This document shows, one piece after another, positions 37,824 to 45,216 of a stretch of DNA of 64,000 nt. The notes below the pieces were generated by a model, which made no database searches, was not told the DNA's origin, and was given only the letters and a program-made list of their open reading frames with translations. This stretch comes from Serratia marcescens (GTDB lineage Bacteria; Pseudomonadota; Gammaproteobacteria; Enterobacterales; Enterobacteriaceae): assembly GCF_029846115.1 (NCBI RefSeq), contig NZ_JARVZZ010000001.1, positions 992,001-1,056,000 on the forward strand, written 5' to 3'. Position 1 is the first letter of the stretch, and each line of letters opens with the position of its first letter. Made by a program: the position numbers and the translations under genes.

Positions 37824-40355
37824 TTACAGATATTTCTTTTTGAGGTTACGTTCAGGTTTCGGCTCTTCAGTTCGTTCACCGGTGGTGGGATCAAATGCGC
37901 CTAGGTGCGTACCGTCGCTGGCTCGATATCCCTCCAGCTCACCGTGCCGTGAATCCCATTCATAGATTTTACGTCCCTTGTCGCCATACCAGCGTGCTCG
38001 AAGGCCTCCTCCCCCCTGAACAGGATTCTTCGACTCCCCTTTTTTGAGTTCACCCAGCCCGTGTATATCCTCTGTTTTTGGAGGCCGATGATATCCATGC
38101 CCAAATTCTGTCAACCCTTTCCGGGGTTTGACAAGCTCAGGCTTATCCTCCTTGGCCGGTTTTTTTCGTGGTTTGTTGAACATGACATAAATCGGATCAA
38201 GACCACTTTCAACCGGTGGAACCAAAATATAGTCATGGATCTGCTGAACATCACCATTGGGCAATGCAGTCAGCGTTCCTTTCCCTGACACATCGACACT
38301 GCCCCCCGTCGTAAGCTTGCCTGCAGGCGCACCAACCGGCGTGATGGTAATAATATAACCGGATACGCCCTTGTCATTCGCCGGTGTCCAGGTCAGAGAG
38401 ATAGCACCGTCATCAGTGGTAAAGCGTAACTCCCTTTTCACCGCATCCCATGATAGTGGCCTTAATGGCACCGCACCTTTTACATTCCGCTCATCAGGGC
38501 GAACGATATTGATGTGGATTTTCTCTTCCCCGACATCCCCCGTCTCACGAGAAACCAGTCGATAAGGTAACCGCACCGAATTATAGTTGCCGAGCGCATT
38601 CCTCACATCGTCTCGTGTCAATCCGAACCGACCGATACCCAGGGATGACATGACGCTCAATGCCGGCACGTCCAAACTCTCGGAAAAGACAAAAGAGAGC
38701 TGAGCAAACTCAGCCGTGGTGACCTGCCCGTTGGCATACAGTTTTTCCGCAGGTGTCTTCGTCAATGTCGTCGAGGCCCGGGCAAACGCGCCACGGATAC
38801 CTGCTTCCAGTGTCTCCGTCGCCGCTACCGAATTATAGTTGCTGATAACAAATCCGCTTTCACGCCAGAAGTAGGCAGGCTGCTCCAGAAACAGCGAACT
38901 GGGTTTGCTGCCCATGACCGGCGGATATTTGGGCAAATCGCCATCGCCAACCGTAAGAACGAATTCTTTCTTCGCCTGGTTGCGCCAGAACGCCGCTTGC
39001 GCTTGCGGTGACAACGAAGCAATATCCGGATCGGTCGGCTGCCGAGCACGAATTTTGCTCATATTTTCTCGTGCTCTGCGCTCGAATTCGGCAATTTCTG
39101 CACGTTTGTCGGTTTCCGCCTGTCGTTGCGAGGCCAGCTGATTATTCAGTGCTTCCGTAGACGCATTGGTCCGGGTCAGCTCGCGGCGATACTGGTCAGC
39201 CTGAGCCGGTTGGCTCCGGGCTCTGGCATTCGATTCCTGAACCGACTGGCGTTGCGCGGTAGCCTGCCCGAGAACAATTTGCGCCTGCGTTTCCGCAATT
39301 TGCCGCTGTATGATTGCCAGATCTTCTGGCAACAGCCAACCAAATGTCTTGGATTTTTCCTCGCGCGCCTTTTGCATTGCTTCACGCTCCTGGCGGATTT
39401 CCTGATAACTCAGAAGCGCTTTGCGTTCGGTCTCGCGGGCATTGACTTCATTGAGCGGAATGATCTCCACCACGGCAACATAAGCCGGTGGCAAATTACT
39501 GCCTGGGGGGAACACCACGATACCATCGTGCGTATTGCCGCCCGGCTGCGTTGCTGGCAACGGTTTGGCTTCAGCATTATTTATCTCGGTAACACCGTCC
39601 ACGGGTTTCGCCGTGGTTGGCGGTGCCGGCGCATTGACGCGAATATGAATATCAGGCATGCCTGGTACAATTCCCGCCGTATAGACGTCCGGTCGCTTGG
39701 TGGGCTTAGCCTCCACAACCGGAACGCTCATCGGCAAAGACGGTGAACGAACAATGGCCACTTTCTGCTGCCCCTCGTCAACGAGGTCAGCAATACGGGC
39801 GCTGACCAGGGTTGCCGGTTGAGTGGGCAGTTGGCCCGGTGGCGTCTGAGTGACCAAATCCGCAGGGAGCGTCGTCGTGATATGTCGCACCATCGACATA
39901 TCATCAGGAGCGATTTTGGTTGGCGTAATGCCTTCCACGACCAATCCCCAAAGGCTACCGCGCCACAGTGTTCCAACCGTAGGGATGCCGAGTGTTTTCA
40001 CTTTGGCTATTGATTTCGTGATAAACGATTGCACCGTTTGGGATTTCAGCAGACTGAATCCCCACGCACCGTCGATCAACGAAAGATTGAATTGTGTCCC
40101 CACCGCGACAGACGCTTGTGCTTCCGGAAACAGACTCAGGTTAATGTTGCTCCCGGTGTTGGCGGGATCCCTGTCCCCACCATTGTTGCCACCACCAGTA
40201 TGCCCGCCAGTGTCCTTATCCTTACCTCCCCATGGGTTATTCTCCGAACTCCAGCCAGAGTGATCGGATGCATCCACACCCCCACCCAGCCCCGTCGGCC
40301 CACCATTCACCCCACCGCCAGGACCGCGGCTGTCTTTACCATCACCACCACTCAT
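37824..40355 (-). CDS. Colicin E3/klebicin-like 16S rRNase bacteriocin
   Basis: An 843-residue toxin. The Gly-rich disordered N-terminus (1-70) contains a TolB box (SGWSSENNPW, 33-42) as in colicins E3 and E9, so entry through the Tol system is expected. A colicin translocation domain follows (about 70-300), then a coiled-coil, presumably receptor-binding, segment (about 305-435), then about 290 residues absent from colicin E3 that resemble the S-type pyocin domain (about 450-730, with IHDYILVPPVESGLDPIYVMF). The rRNase domain is 745-843. The E3 catalytic residues map to Asp801, His804, Glu808 and Arg836 with identical spacing. AGGAG precedes the ATG. No lysis gene is seen. Confidence 0.93.
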   Translation of the reverse strand: MSGGDGKDSRGPGGGVNGGPTGLGGGVDASDHSGWSSENNPWGGKDKDTGGHTGGGNNGGDRDPANTGSNINLSLFPEAQASVAVGTQFNLSLIDGAWGFSLLKSQTVQSFITKSIAKVKTLGIPTVGTLWRGSLWGLVVEGITPTKIAPDDMSMVRHITTTLPADLVTQTPPGQLPTQPATLVSARIADLVDEGQQKVAIVRSPSLPMSVPVVEAKPTKRPDVYTAGIVPGMPDIHIRVNAPAPPTTAKPVDGVTEINNAEAKPLPATQPGGNTHDGIVVFPPGSNLPPAYVAVVEIIPLNEVNARETERKALLSYQEIRQEREAMQKAREEKSKTFGWLLPEDLAIIQRQIAETQAQIVLGQATAQRQSVQESNARARSQPAQADQYRRELTRTNASTEALNNQLASQRQAETDKRAEIAEFERRARENMSKIRARQPTDPDIASLSPQAQAAFWRNQAKKEFVLTVGDGDLPKYPPVMGSKPSSLFLEQPAYFWRESGFVISNYNSVAATETLEAGIRGAFARASTTLTKTPAEKLYANGQVTTAEFAQLSFVFSESLDVPALSVMSSLGIGRFGLTRDDVRNALGNYNSVRLPYRLVSRETGDVGEEKIHINIVRPDERNVKGAVPLRPLSWDAVKRELRFTTDDGAISLTWTPANDKGVSGYIITITPVGAPAGKLTTGGSVDVSGKGTLTALPNGDVQQIHDYILVPPVESGLDPIYVMFNKPRKKPAKEDKPELVKPRKGLTEFGHGYHRPPKTEDIHGLGELKKGESKNPVQGGGGLRARWYGDKGRKIYEWDSRHGELEGYRASDGTHLGAFDPTTGERTEEPKPERNLKKKYL

Positions 40356-40387
40356 AACTCATCTCCTGTTGAAATCGCACACGAATA

Positions 40388-40403
40388 CTGTATGTGCATC
40401 CAG
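40388..40403 (-). promoter_or_regulatory. LexA-like box upstream of the E3-type toxin
   Basis: CTGT-N8-CCAG (40388-40403) inside TACTGTATGTGCATCCAGT, one mismatch from CTGT-N8-ACAG. It lies 33-48 bases before the toxin start. SOS control is usual for nuclease colicins. Confidence 0.65.
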
Positions 40404-40497
40404 TTTTTAGCGAGAGTTAAAGGAGTTTACAAGTCATTAACCCAGCTGGTTGTTGTGCTGTATATCAAACAAAAAAGAGAGGAAGTTTGGGGTGAAT

Positions 40498-40535
40498 GGG
40501 GTTTGAGGACCAATGGAACGAAAACGTACGTTAAG
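40498..40535 (+). repeat. Island repeat, copy A
   Basis: A 38-bp copy beginning GGGGTTTGAGG and ending TGGAACGAAAACGTACGTTAAG (positions 40514-40535 for the latter part). It sits in the gap between the two toxin genes, whose other contents are the LexA boxes and A+T-rich DNA. Confidence 0.75.
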
Positions 40536-40771
40536 TAGATAATTAATTGTTTAAGTTGAAATTTAATGCTCTCTACTCTCCCTTCAGAATATCCTCCGGG
40601 AGTATGACGGGTTGCAGAAGCTGGAGTGGGAACGGGCGTGCAGCCGGGATTAACCCACATTTGTCAGTGTGACAGCTGTCGCAGGCGGCTGCTTTTTGTG
40701 TCACGCTTGGCACAGACGAGAATGATTATCATTTAATTGACGGGCTTGAGAGGAGGGTTTAGCATCAAACA

Positions 40772-40787
40772 CTATATATAAACACAG
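40772..40787 (+). promoter_or_regulatory. LexA-like box upstream of the D-type toxin
   Basis: CTAT-N8-ACAG (40772-40787) inside an A+T-rich palindromic stretch, one mismatch from CTGT-N8-ACAG, 41-56 bases before the toxin ATG. Its TATATA part may also hold the -10 region. Confidence 0.7.
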
Positions 40788-40827
40788 TGTTTGTGTGCAA
40801 AATGACAGATATCAAAAAGGAGATTTT

Positions 40828-42489
40828 ATGGAGCATAAATGGGAAGTTAAATACGATCCGTATAATTATAATAACGGGGTGGCACCTGAACCCGGATTAT
40901 ATTGGCAAAACGGATCTTGGAATTGGGAAAATGGAGAGGAGACCCTGACGGTCACTGCAATTCCGATCCCTGGGTTGGATGAAAAAGTCAAAGAATGTCT
41001 GGCCAATAATATTTGTTTTATCTGCGGAAAGAAAAATTGCCCATATATAAAAAACGACAAGCATTATCGTGAATTGCTGGATGCCTGTCGTCGAGGCGAT
41101 GGTGCGAACGCAAAAAGAATATACACGCAGCGGTTTGCGCCACTTCTCCATGTATTCAGCGGACAACGTAACGAAGGGTTACAACGGGAACTGGACGCGC
41201 AGGCAAGAGCGAAAGCCGAAGCGGAAGCCCGAAAGGCCGAGGAAGCCCGAAAGGCCGAGGAAGCCCGTAAGGCCGAGGAAGCCCGCAAGGCCGAGGAAGC
41301 CCGTAAGACCGAGGAAGCCCGCAAGGCCGAGGAAGCCCGTAAGACCGAGGAAGCCCGTAAGGCTTTGTTCGACAAAGCCGGGGTGAAACCCGCTCCCGTG
41401 TATACACCGGCGATGGTAGCAGAAGCGAATAAGGCGCTCAAAGCGCCGGGTGCTATGGTGCTGAATCAGACGCCGGGGACGGCGCAGATAGCGTTGGCCG
41501 GAGCTGGAGTGTGGACAGCTGCCGGTGATGTGGCAGGCAGTATTACCAACTGGTTCAGTAATGCGCTGTCCAAACTATCCGTTCCGGCGGTCAGTCCGGG
41601 GCTTCTTAAGGCATCGATGGCGACTCTTTGGTTCCATTCAAAAGCTGCTGGTCAGGGTAGTGATCAAGTTCCAGGGCGCGACGTTCCTGCGCTGTTTGCG
41701 TTTCCGGCGCGGGCTCTGGCGGATGCGAAGGCGATAGAGGCTGGGATGAAAACCGTGAATATGCCGGCGCGTGGGAGTCTGGTGAAGAGCAATGGGCAAC
41801 TGGCGCTGCAGCTGCTGAAAACCGGTAACGGCGGTATTCCGGCGGCGGTGCAGGTGCTGACGGGGGTGCGTGATCCGAAAACAGGTCTGGACCGTATTAC
41901 CGTTCCGGCAATTGCCGGTGCAGGCGTCCCTGCGCGGACCATCCTGATTAACCCGGCTCAGCCGCCCTCAGCGCCGTCAAATACCGGCTCACCACCGCCT
42001 CCGGTCCCGGTGACCCCCGTCCATACTGGCACGGAAGTGAAACCGATGGACACCATCACGGTGACCACGACGCCGGTCGCAGACCACAACGGACTACAGG
42101 ATTTTATCTACTGGCGTCCGGATGCGGCCGGGACAGGTGTAGAGCCGGTGTATGTGGTGCTGAGTGATCCGCTTGATTCTGGACGATTTACACGTAAACA
42201 ATTGGATAGAAAATACCTCAAACATGCTAGTGATTTTGGGGTTAGTGACACGAAGAAAAATCGTGAAACGTTGACTAAGTTCAGGGATGCTATTGAGGCG
42301 CATTTGGCGGATAAAGGAACTGTGGAGAAAGGGACTTACCTTCATGAAAAAGGATCAAAAGTATTCTTTAATCCAAAAACAAATAACGTCGTTATTGTGA
42401 AGAAAAATGGTGATTTTATATCTGGGTGGCATTTAACTGTGGGAACACCGCAATATGAGGTTTACATTAAAACGGGGAGTTTGAAATGA
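40828..42489 (+). CDS. Colicin D-type tRNase bacteriocin
   Basis: A 553-residue toxin. The C-terminal domain (about 447-553) closely follows colicin D, which cuts the anticodon loop of tRNA-Arg: SGRFTRKQLDRKY, DFGVSDTKKNRETLTKF and KGSKVFFNP. His466 (LKHASDF) corresponds to catalytic His611 of colicin D. A pyocin-S-like domain lies at about 205-446 (DFIYWRPDAAGTGVEPVYVVL at its end). Residues 133-179 are a KAEEAR repeat, probably a long helix. The first 130 residues, with four Cys (57, 63, 66, 71), do not resemble the colicin D N-terminus and I do not recognise them. The ATG at 40828 follows AAAAAGGAGATTTT. Its stop overlaps the immunity start. Confidence 0.92.
   Translation: MEHKWEVKYDPYNYNNGVAPEPGLYWQNGSWNWENGEETLTVTAIPIPGLDEKVKECLANNICFICGKKNCPYIKNDKHYRELLDACRRGDGANAKRIYTQRFAPLLHVFSGQRNEGLQRELDAQARAKAEAEARKAEEARKAEEARKAEEARKAEEARKTEEARKAEEARKTEEARKALFDKAGVKPAPVYTPAMVAEANKALKAPGAMVLNQTPGTAQIALAGAGVWTAAGDVAGSITNWFSNALSKLSVPAVSPGLLKASMATLWFHSKAAGQGSDQVPGRDVPALFAFPARALADAKAIEAGMKTVNMPARGSLVKSNGQLALQLLKTGNGGIPAAVQVLTGVRDPKTGLDRITVPAIAGAGVPARTILINPAQPPSAPSNTGSPPPPVPVTPVHTGTEVKPMDTITVTTTPVADHNGLQDFIYWRPDAAGTGVEPVYVVLSDPLDSGRFTRKQLDRKYLKHASDFGVSDTKKNRETLTKFRDAIEAHLADKGTVEKGTYLHEKGSKVFFNPKTNNVVIVKKNGDFISGWHLTVGTPQYEVYIKTGSLK
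41224..41364 (+). repeat. 18-bp tandem repeat inside the D-type toxin gene
   Basis: Seven full 18-bp units and a partial eighth encode EAR-K-(A/T)-E, residues 133-179. Units differ only at a few positions (CGA/CGT/CGC; GCC/ACC). In frame, so copy-number change would lengthen or shorten a helix without breaking the gene. Confidence 0.93.
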
Positions 42490-42758
42490 GTATTAAATTA
42501 ATTGATTTGACGAAAGATTTAGTGTCATCCAAGGTTTCACCTGAAGATTTTGAATCTCGCTTTTTTAAGTTATGGCGAGATGAGGGTAATTCAGGGGTAC
42601 TGGCAAAGGATAGCAAGGAGATTAGTGGGTGTTTATACGAAATTTTTGATTTGGCTGAGCGGTACACATCAGATCCTGATCGTTCATCAATTGAAATTGA
42701 TGAAAAAACGCTGAAAAAAGAAGCTGAAGTAACATTGAGAAAATTTAAATTCATCTGA
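42486..42758 (+). CDS. Colicin D-type immunity protein
   Basis: A 90-residue acidic, mostly helical protein resembling ImmD: ending LKKEAEVTLRKFKFI and the block ERYTSDPDRSSIEIDE match the colicin D immunity pattern (xERFxxDxDRxxYEID). It should occupy the tRNase active site by mimicking tRNA, as ImmD does. The ATG overlaps the toxin stop (ATGA), a coupling typical of such pairs. A terminator follows. Confidence 0.87.
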   Translation: MSIKLIDLTKDLVSSKVSPEDFESRFFKLWRDEGNSGVLAKDSKEISGCLYEIFDLAERYTSDPDRSSIEIDEKTLKKEAEVTLRKFKFI

Positions 42759-42781
42759 GAATTCTTTGAATATGTTCTTTG

Positions 42782-42807
42782 CGCCATCCGAACGGGTGGC
42801 GTTTTTT
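42782..42807 (+). terminator. Terminator of the D-type module
   Basis: Stem CGCCATCC (42782-42789) and GGGTGGCG (42794-42801, one G-T pair), followed by TTTTTT. It lies 23 bases past the immunity stop. Confidence 0.88.
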
Positions 42808-42833
42808 ATGCATGCAATTCGATGGGGGGACAC

Positions 42834-42871
42834 GGGGCCTGACGCTCAGTGGAACGAAAACCCACGTTAAG
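42834..42871 (+). repeat. Island repeat, copy B (ColE1/pMB1-like)
   Basis: A 38-bp copy beginning GGGGCCTGACGCTCAG and ending with CCCACGTTAAG. From memory it differs at two bases from a stretch next to the replication origin of ColE1/pMB1-derived plasmids. Confidence 0.75.
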
Positions 42872-42917
42872 ATATTTTCTGCCTTTGACGCCGCTTTTAA
42901 CGGCCTCAGATATCCTT

Positions 42918-42955
42918 GGGGTTTGAGGGGCAACCGTACGAAAACGTACGGCAGG
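42918..42955 (+). repeat. Island repeat, copy C
   Basis: A more diverged copy: GGGGTTTGAGGGGCAACCG, then CGTACGAAAACGTACG, itself a short palindrome around GAAAAC. Confidence 0.6.
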
Positions 42956-43088
42956 CTAAAAATGAACGTCTGAAAAATCGATTGGCAGACAACGCTGTCC
43001 GTTAAATGCCAATTTTCGATTAAAAAGACACCATTTTAAGGGCATTTTTCTATGCCAATTATGTTTATATATCATACAGTTAATTCAA

Positions 43089-43124
43089 TAACGTACAATC
43101 TCGTTCCATTGGCCCTCAAACCCC
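43089..43124 (-). repeat. Island repeat, copy D (inverted)
   Basis: On the minus strand it reads GGGGTTTGAGGGCCAATGG, then AACGAGATTGTACGTTA. It is the closest relative of copy A but in opposite orientation. Confidence 0.7.
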
Positions 43125-43343
43125 TGAATAAACTCGCCGACATGACAATAGATAGCATTAAATGTGCATATTAAAAAATTGTTACATTGACATTGTTGGT
43201 TTTTCTTCATAAGCCTCAAGCGCCTTTGAAACCGAAGAAGTTGTCGTCATAAGGTGAGGAATACAGACAAGAGAGAGGGCTGAAACCCAACAGGGGATTT
43301 ATCACGCCTTCAATTAGCTAAAATCGAACGGTCAAAATATGAG

Positions 43344-43389
43344 CTTAACGTACAATAATTTTCGATATCCAAACTGACCCTTAAACCCC
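43344..43389 (-). repeat. Island repeat, copy E (inverted)
   Basis: On the minus strand it reads GGGGTTTAAGGGTCAGTTTG and ends ATTGTACGTTAAG. The 877-base gap from the D-type immunity gene to the E1-type immunity gene holds only a terminator, copies B-E, a repeated AAAATCGAACGG (43319-43331 and 43431-43442) and the right attachment repeat; no gene is seen. Confidence 0.65.
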
Positions 43390-43482
43390 ACAAGCAAAAT
43401 CATTTGGGGGCATAATAGGGGGCATGGTTCAAAATCGAACGGGATAAAACTGAGTAAATTCAATAGAACTGGCTATCAAATG

Positions 43483-43495
43483 CGACTCCTGTGAT
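43483..43495 (+). repeat. attR-like copy of the selC 3' end
   Basis: CGACTCCTGTGAT is identical to 36116-36128 in selC, in the same orientation, and TCC follows two bases later in both. It marks the right edge of the island. Confidence 0.75.
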
Positions 43496-43635
43496 GCTCC
43501 CAATCTCCTCTGTGATTGTCGTCTCCGGTAGAGTGAGTTTGCTTCTTTCGCTTTGTGATAGCGCCGCTTGTGTGGGTAGAAGAAACGTTCATGAAGAAGG
43601 ACGACGAGGCAGTAAACCGTTGACGTAAAAACCGC

Positions 43636-43974
43636 TTACGCGGCCTTTTTATTTCTGAGGAATAGGGCAAGCAGATACAGGGTGCCCAGCGGCAGGGCCA
43701 TGACATAACAGAATGCATAATACAGGATCAGCACGCCATTTTTGCCTATGGTATCGGCGAACAGTCCGCGGTGCCAAAATTCTTCACTCGTGAACTGCAG
43801 GGCGGCCGTTTCAATGGCTTTTTTGGCGAAGGGATACAGCAACAGACTCAGGATGGCGGCGACCAGAGAGAGCGGGACATTCACGCTGGGCTGGAAGAGA
43901 TGGATATAATAGAGCGCGATAAAAAAGTACGTCACGCCCCACACCTGACTTTTCCAATAATACGCTTTGGTCAT
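43636..43974 (-). CDS. Colicin E1-type immunity protein (orphan)
   Basis: A 112-residue inner-membrane protein resembling ImmE1 (113 residues): LYPFAKKAIETAALQF, then FCYVMALPLGTLYLL and a short basic tail. Three hydrophobic segments are seen (about 11-29, 34-54, 80-107). ImmE1 protects against pore-forming colicins by acting on the pore domain in the membrane. No pore-forming toxin gene is in the window, so it is an orphan. The ATG at 43974 follows AGGGAGG; the frame extends to 44094 without support. A hairpin with flanking A- and T-runs overlaps its stop (43628-43651). Confidence 0.8.
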   Translation of the reverse strand: MTKAYYWKSQVWGVTYFFIALYYIHLFQPSVNVPLSLVAAILSLLLYPFAKKAIETAALQFTSEEFWHRGLFADTIGKNGVLILYYAFCYVMALPLGTLYLLALFLRNKKAA

Positions 43975-44173
43975 TTGTGCCTCCCTGGACATGAGTTCCT
44001 TTCTGTTTCGTGCTTGGCGAAATGGAATACCGATGCCATTGCCCGCGTCGCGCGGTTTACCCAAGACGTCTGAGTATGCGCAGGGCTTCGGCAAAATGCC
44101 ATATTACCGGCTTATCTGGCAGGCGTATTTGGGTTCTGCCGCGAGCGTCTCTTCTCCCCAACCCCTAACCCCC

Positions 44174-45076
44174 TCACTCCCTTTGCAAAAAGAACTGCTT
44201 GATGGTCTGCCGCAGCCAGCGGTGCGCCGGGTCGCGATCCAGGCGCGGGTGCCAGGCCTGCACGATAAACACCGATTCCAGCTCGAGCGGCAGCTCGATC
44301 TCCGCCAACGGCAGATGAATGTTGCTCACCCCCTGCAGCACGTGGCGCGGCAGCGGCAGGATAAAGTCCGATTTCATGGTCAACATCATCGCCGAATGAA
44401 AGCCCGGCAGGGTCAGGGCGACGTTGCGCTGCAGGCCGAGATCGCGCAGCGCGTCGTCGATCGGCCCCTGCGTGCGCCCACGGCGCGAGACGCTGATATG
44501 CGGGTAATGGGTCAGGGTTTCGGGCGTTACCCGGCCGATGATCGGGTGCCCAGGGCGCACCAGCGCCTGAAAGGTGCTGGTGAACAGGCTCTGCGTCTTA
44601 ATTTCCGGGTGCCAGTCGCGCGAGGAACCGATCACCAGATCCACCTTGCCGCTGCGCAGCGCATCATCCTCGCCGTCGCTTTCGGCGATAAACTTCAGGC
44701 CGCTTAGCGGCGCCATGTCCCGCAGCGTTTCCAGCAAGCCGCCCGCTAGCGCGCCGATAAAAATGTCGTTGGCGCGAATGGTGAAGGTTCGGGTCAGCTT
44801 GCCGGGCTCGAAGGACTCATTCGGCGCGATCAGCGCGGCGGCCTGCTCGATGATGTCGCCGAGCTGGCGTTTCAACTCCAGCGCGCGCGGCGTCGGCACC
44901 AGATGCTTGCCGGCTCTGACCATGATCGGGTCGTCGAACTGCCGGCGGATGCGTCCCAGAATGCGGCTCATTGCCGGCGCGCTCAGGTTCATTTTTTCGG
45001 CGGCGCCGCTCACGCTCCCTTCTTCCAGCAGCAGATTCAGCGCATAGATCAGATTGAAATCAATTTTTTGCGGCAT
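44174..45076 (-). CDS. LysR-family transcriptional regulator
   Basis: A 300-residue regulator with N-terminal winged helix (GSVSGAAEKMNLSAPAMSRILGRIRR) of the NodD/LeuO-like subgroup that begins with FNLIYALNLLLEEG. It is divergent from the efflux operon starting at 45217 and is its probable regulator. The ATG at 45076 follows GGAGAGG; the frame is open to 45121. Confidence 0.87.
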   Translation of the reverse strand: MPQKIDFNLIYALNLLLEEGSVSGAAEKMNLSAPAMSRILGRIRRQFDDPIMVRAGKHLVPTPRALELKRQLGDIIEQAAALIAPNESFEPGKLTRTFTIRANDIFIGALAGGLLETLRDMAPLSGLKFIAESDGEDDALRSGKVDLVIGSSRDWHPEIKTQSLFTSTFQALVRPGHPIIGRVTPETLTHYPHISVSRRGRTQGPIDDALRDLGLQRNVALTLPGFHSAMMLTMKSDFILPLPRHVLQGVSNIHLPLAEIELPLELESVFIVQAWHPRLDRDPAHRWLRQTIKQFFLQRE

Positions 45077-45216
45077 GGCCTCTCCGGTGGTGGTGCGCTC
45101 AATGGATTGCGTTTTGTGCAACTAGTTAATTACATCATTTCATTTTAAACAATCGAAATAAGCCCGGATACTGCCCACGACAACAAAGATTGAGGCTGAA
45201 ACAGCAGGAGTGGGGA

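Larger units (their letters stand above)
36138..43482. mobile_element. Bacteriocin island inserted at selC
   Basis: A roughly 7.4-kb accessory segment between selC and a 13-bp copy of its 3' end. It holds a broken rhuM gene, a colicin E3-type module and a colicin D-type module, interspersed repeats and A+T-rich spacers. No integrase, transposase or mobilisation gene is visible, so it is either a remnant or moved in trans. rhuM next to selC recalls SPI-3 of Salmonella. Confidence 0.75.

Noticed and set aside
37811..37894. A longer N-terminus for the E3-type immunity protein
   Set aside because: It would lie inside the toxin coding region; the ATG at 37810 has an excellent ribosome site and gives exactly the ImmE3 length.
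40029..40538. A 169-codon frame, plus strand, over the E3-type toxin start
   Set aside because: It is antisense to the toxin gene and its end is translation of repeat copy A (GTKTYVK), not a protein family.
41224..41364. A CRISPR-like array
   Set aside because: The repeats are contiguous 18-bp coding units without spacers.
42779..42973. A 64-codon frame downstream of the D-type immunity gene
   Set aside because: It is made of the terminator and repeat copies B and C; the peptide GTKTHVK is what the repeat encodes by chance.
43476..43718. An 80-codon minus-strand frame near the right attachment repeat
   Set aside because: It overlaps the E1-type immunity gene end and the attachment repeat, and shows no recognisable features.
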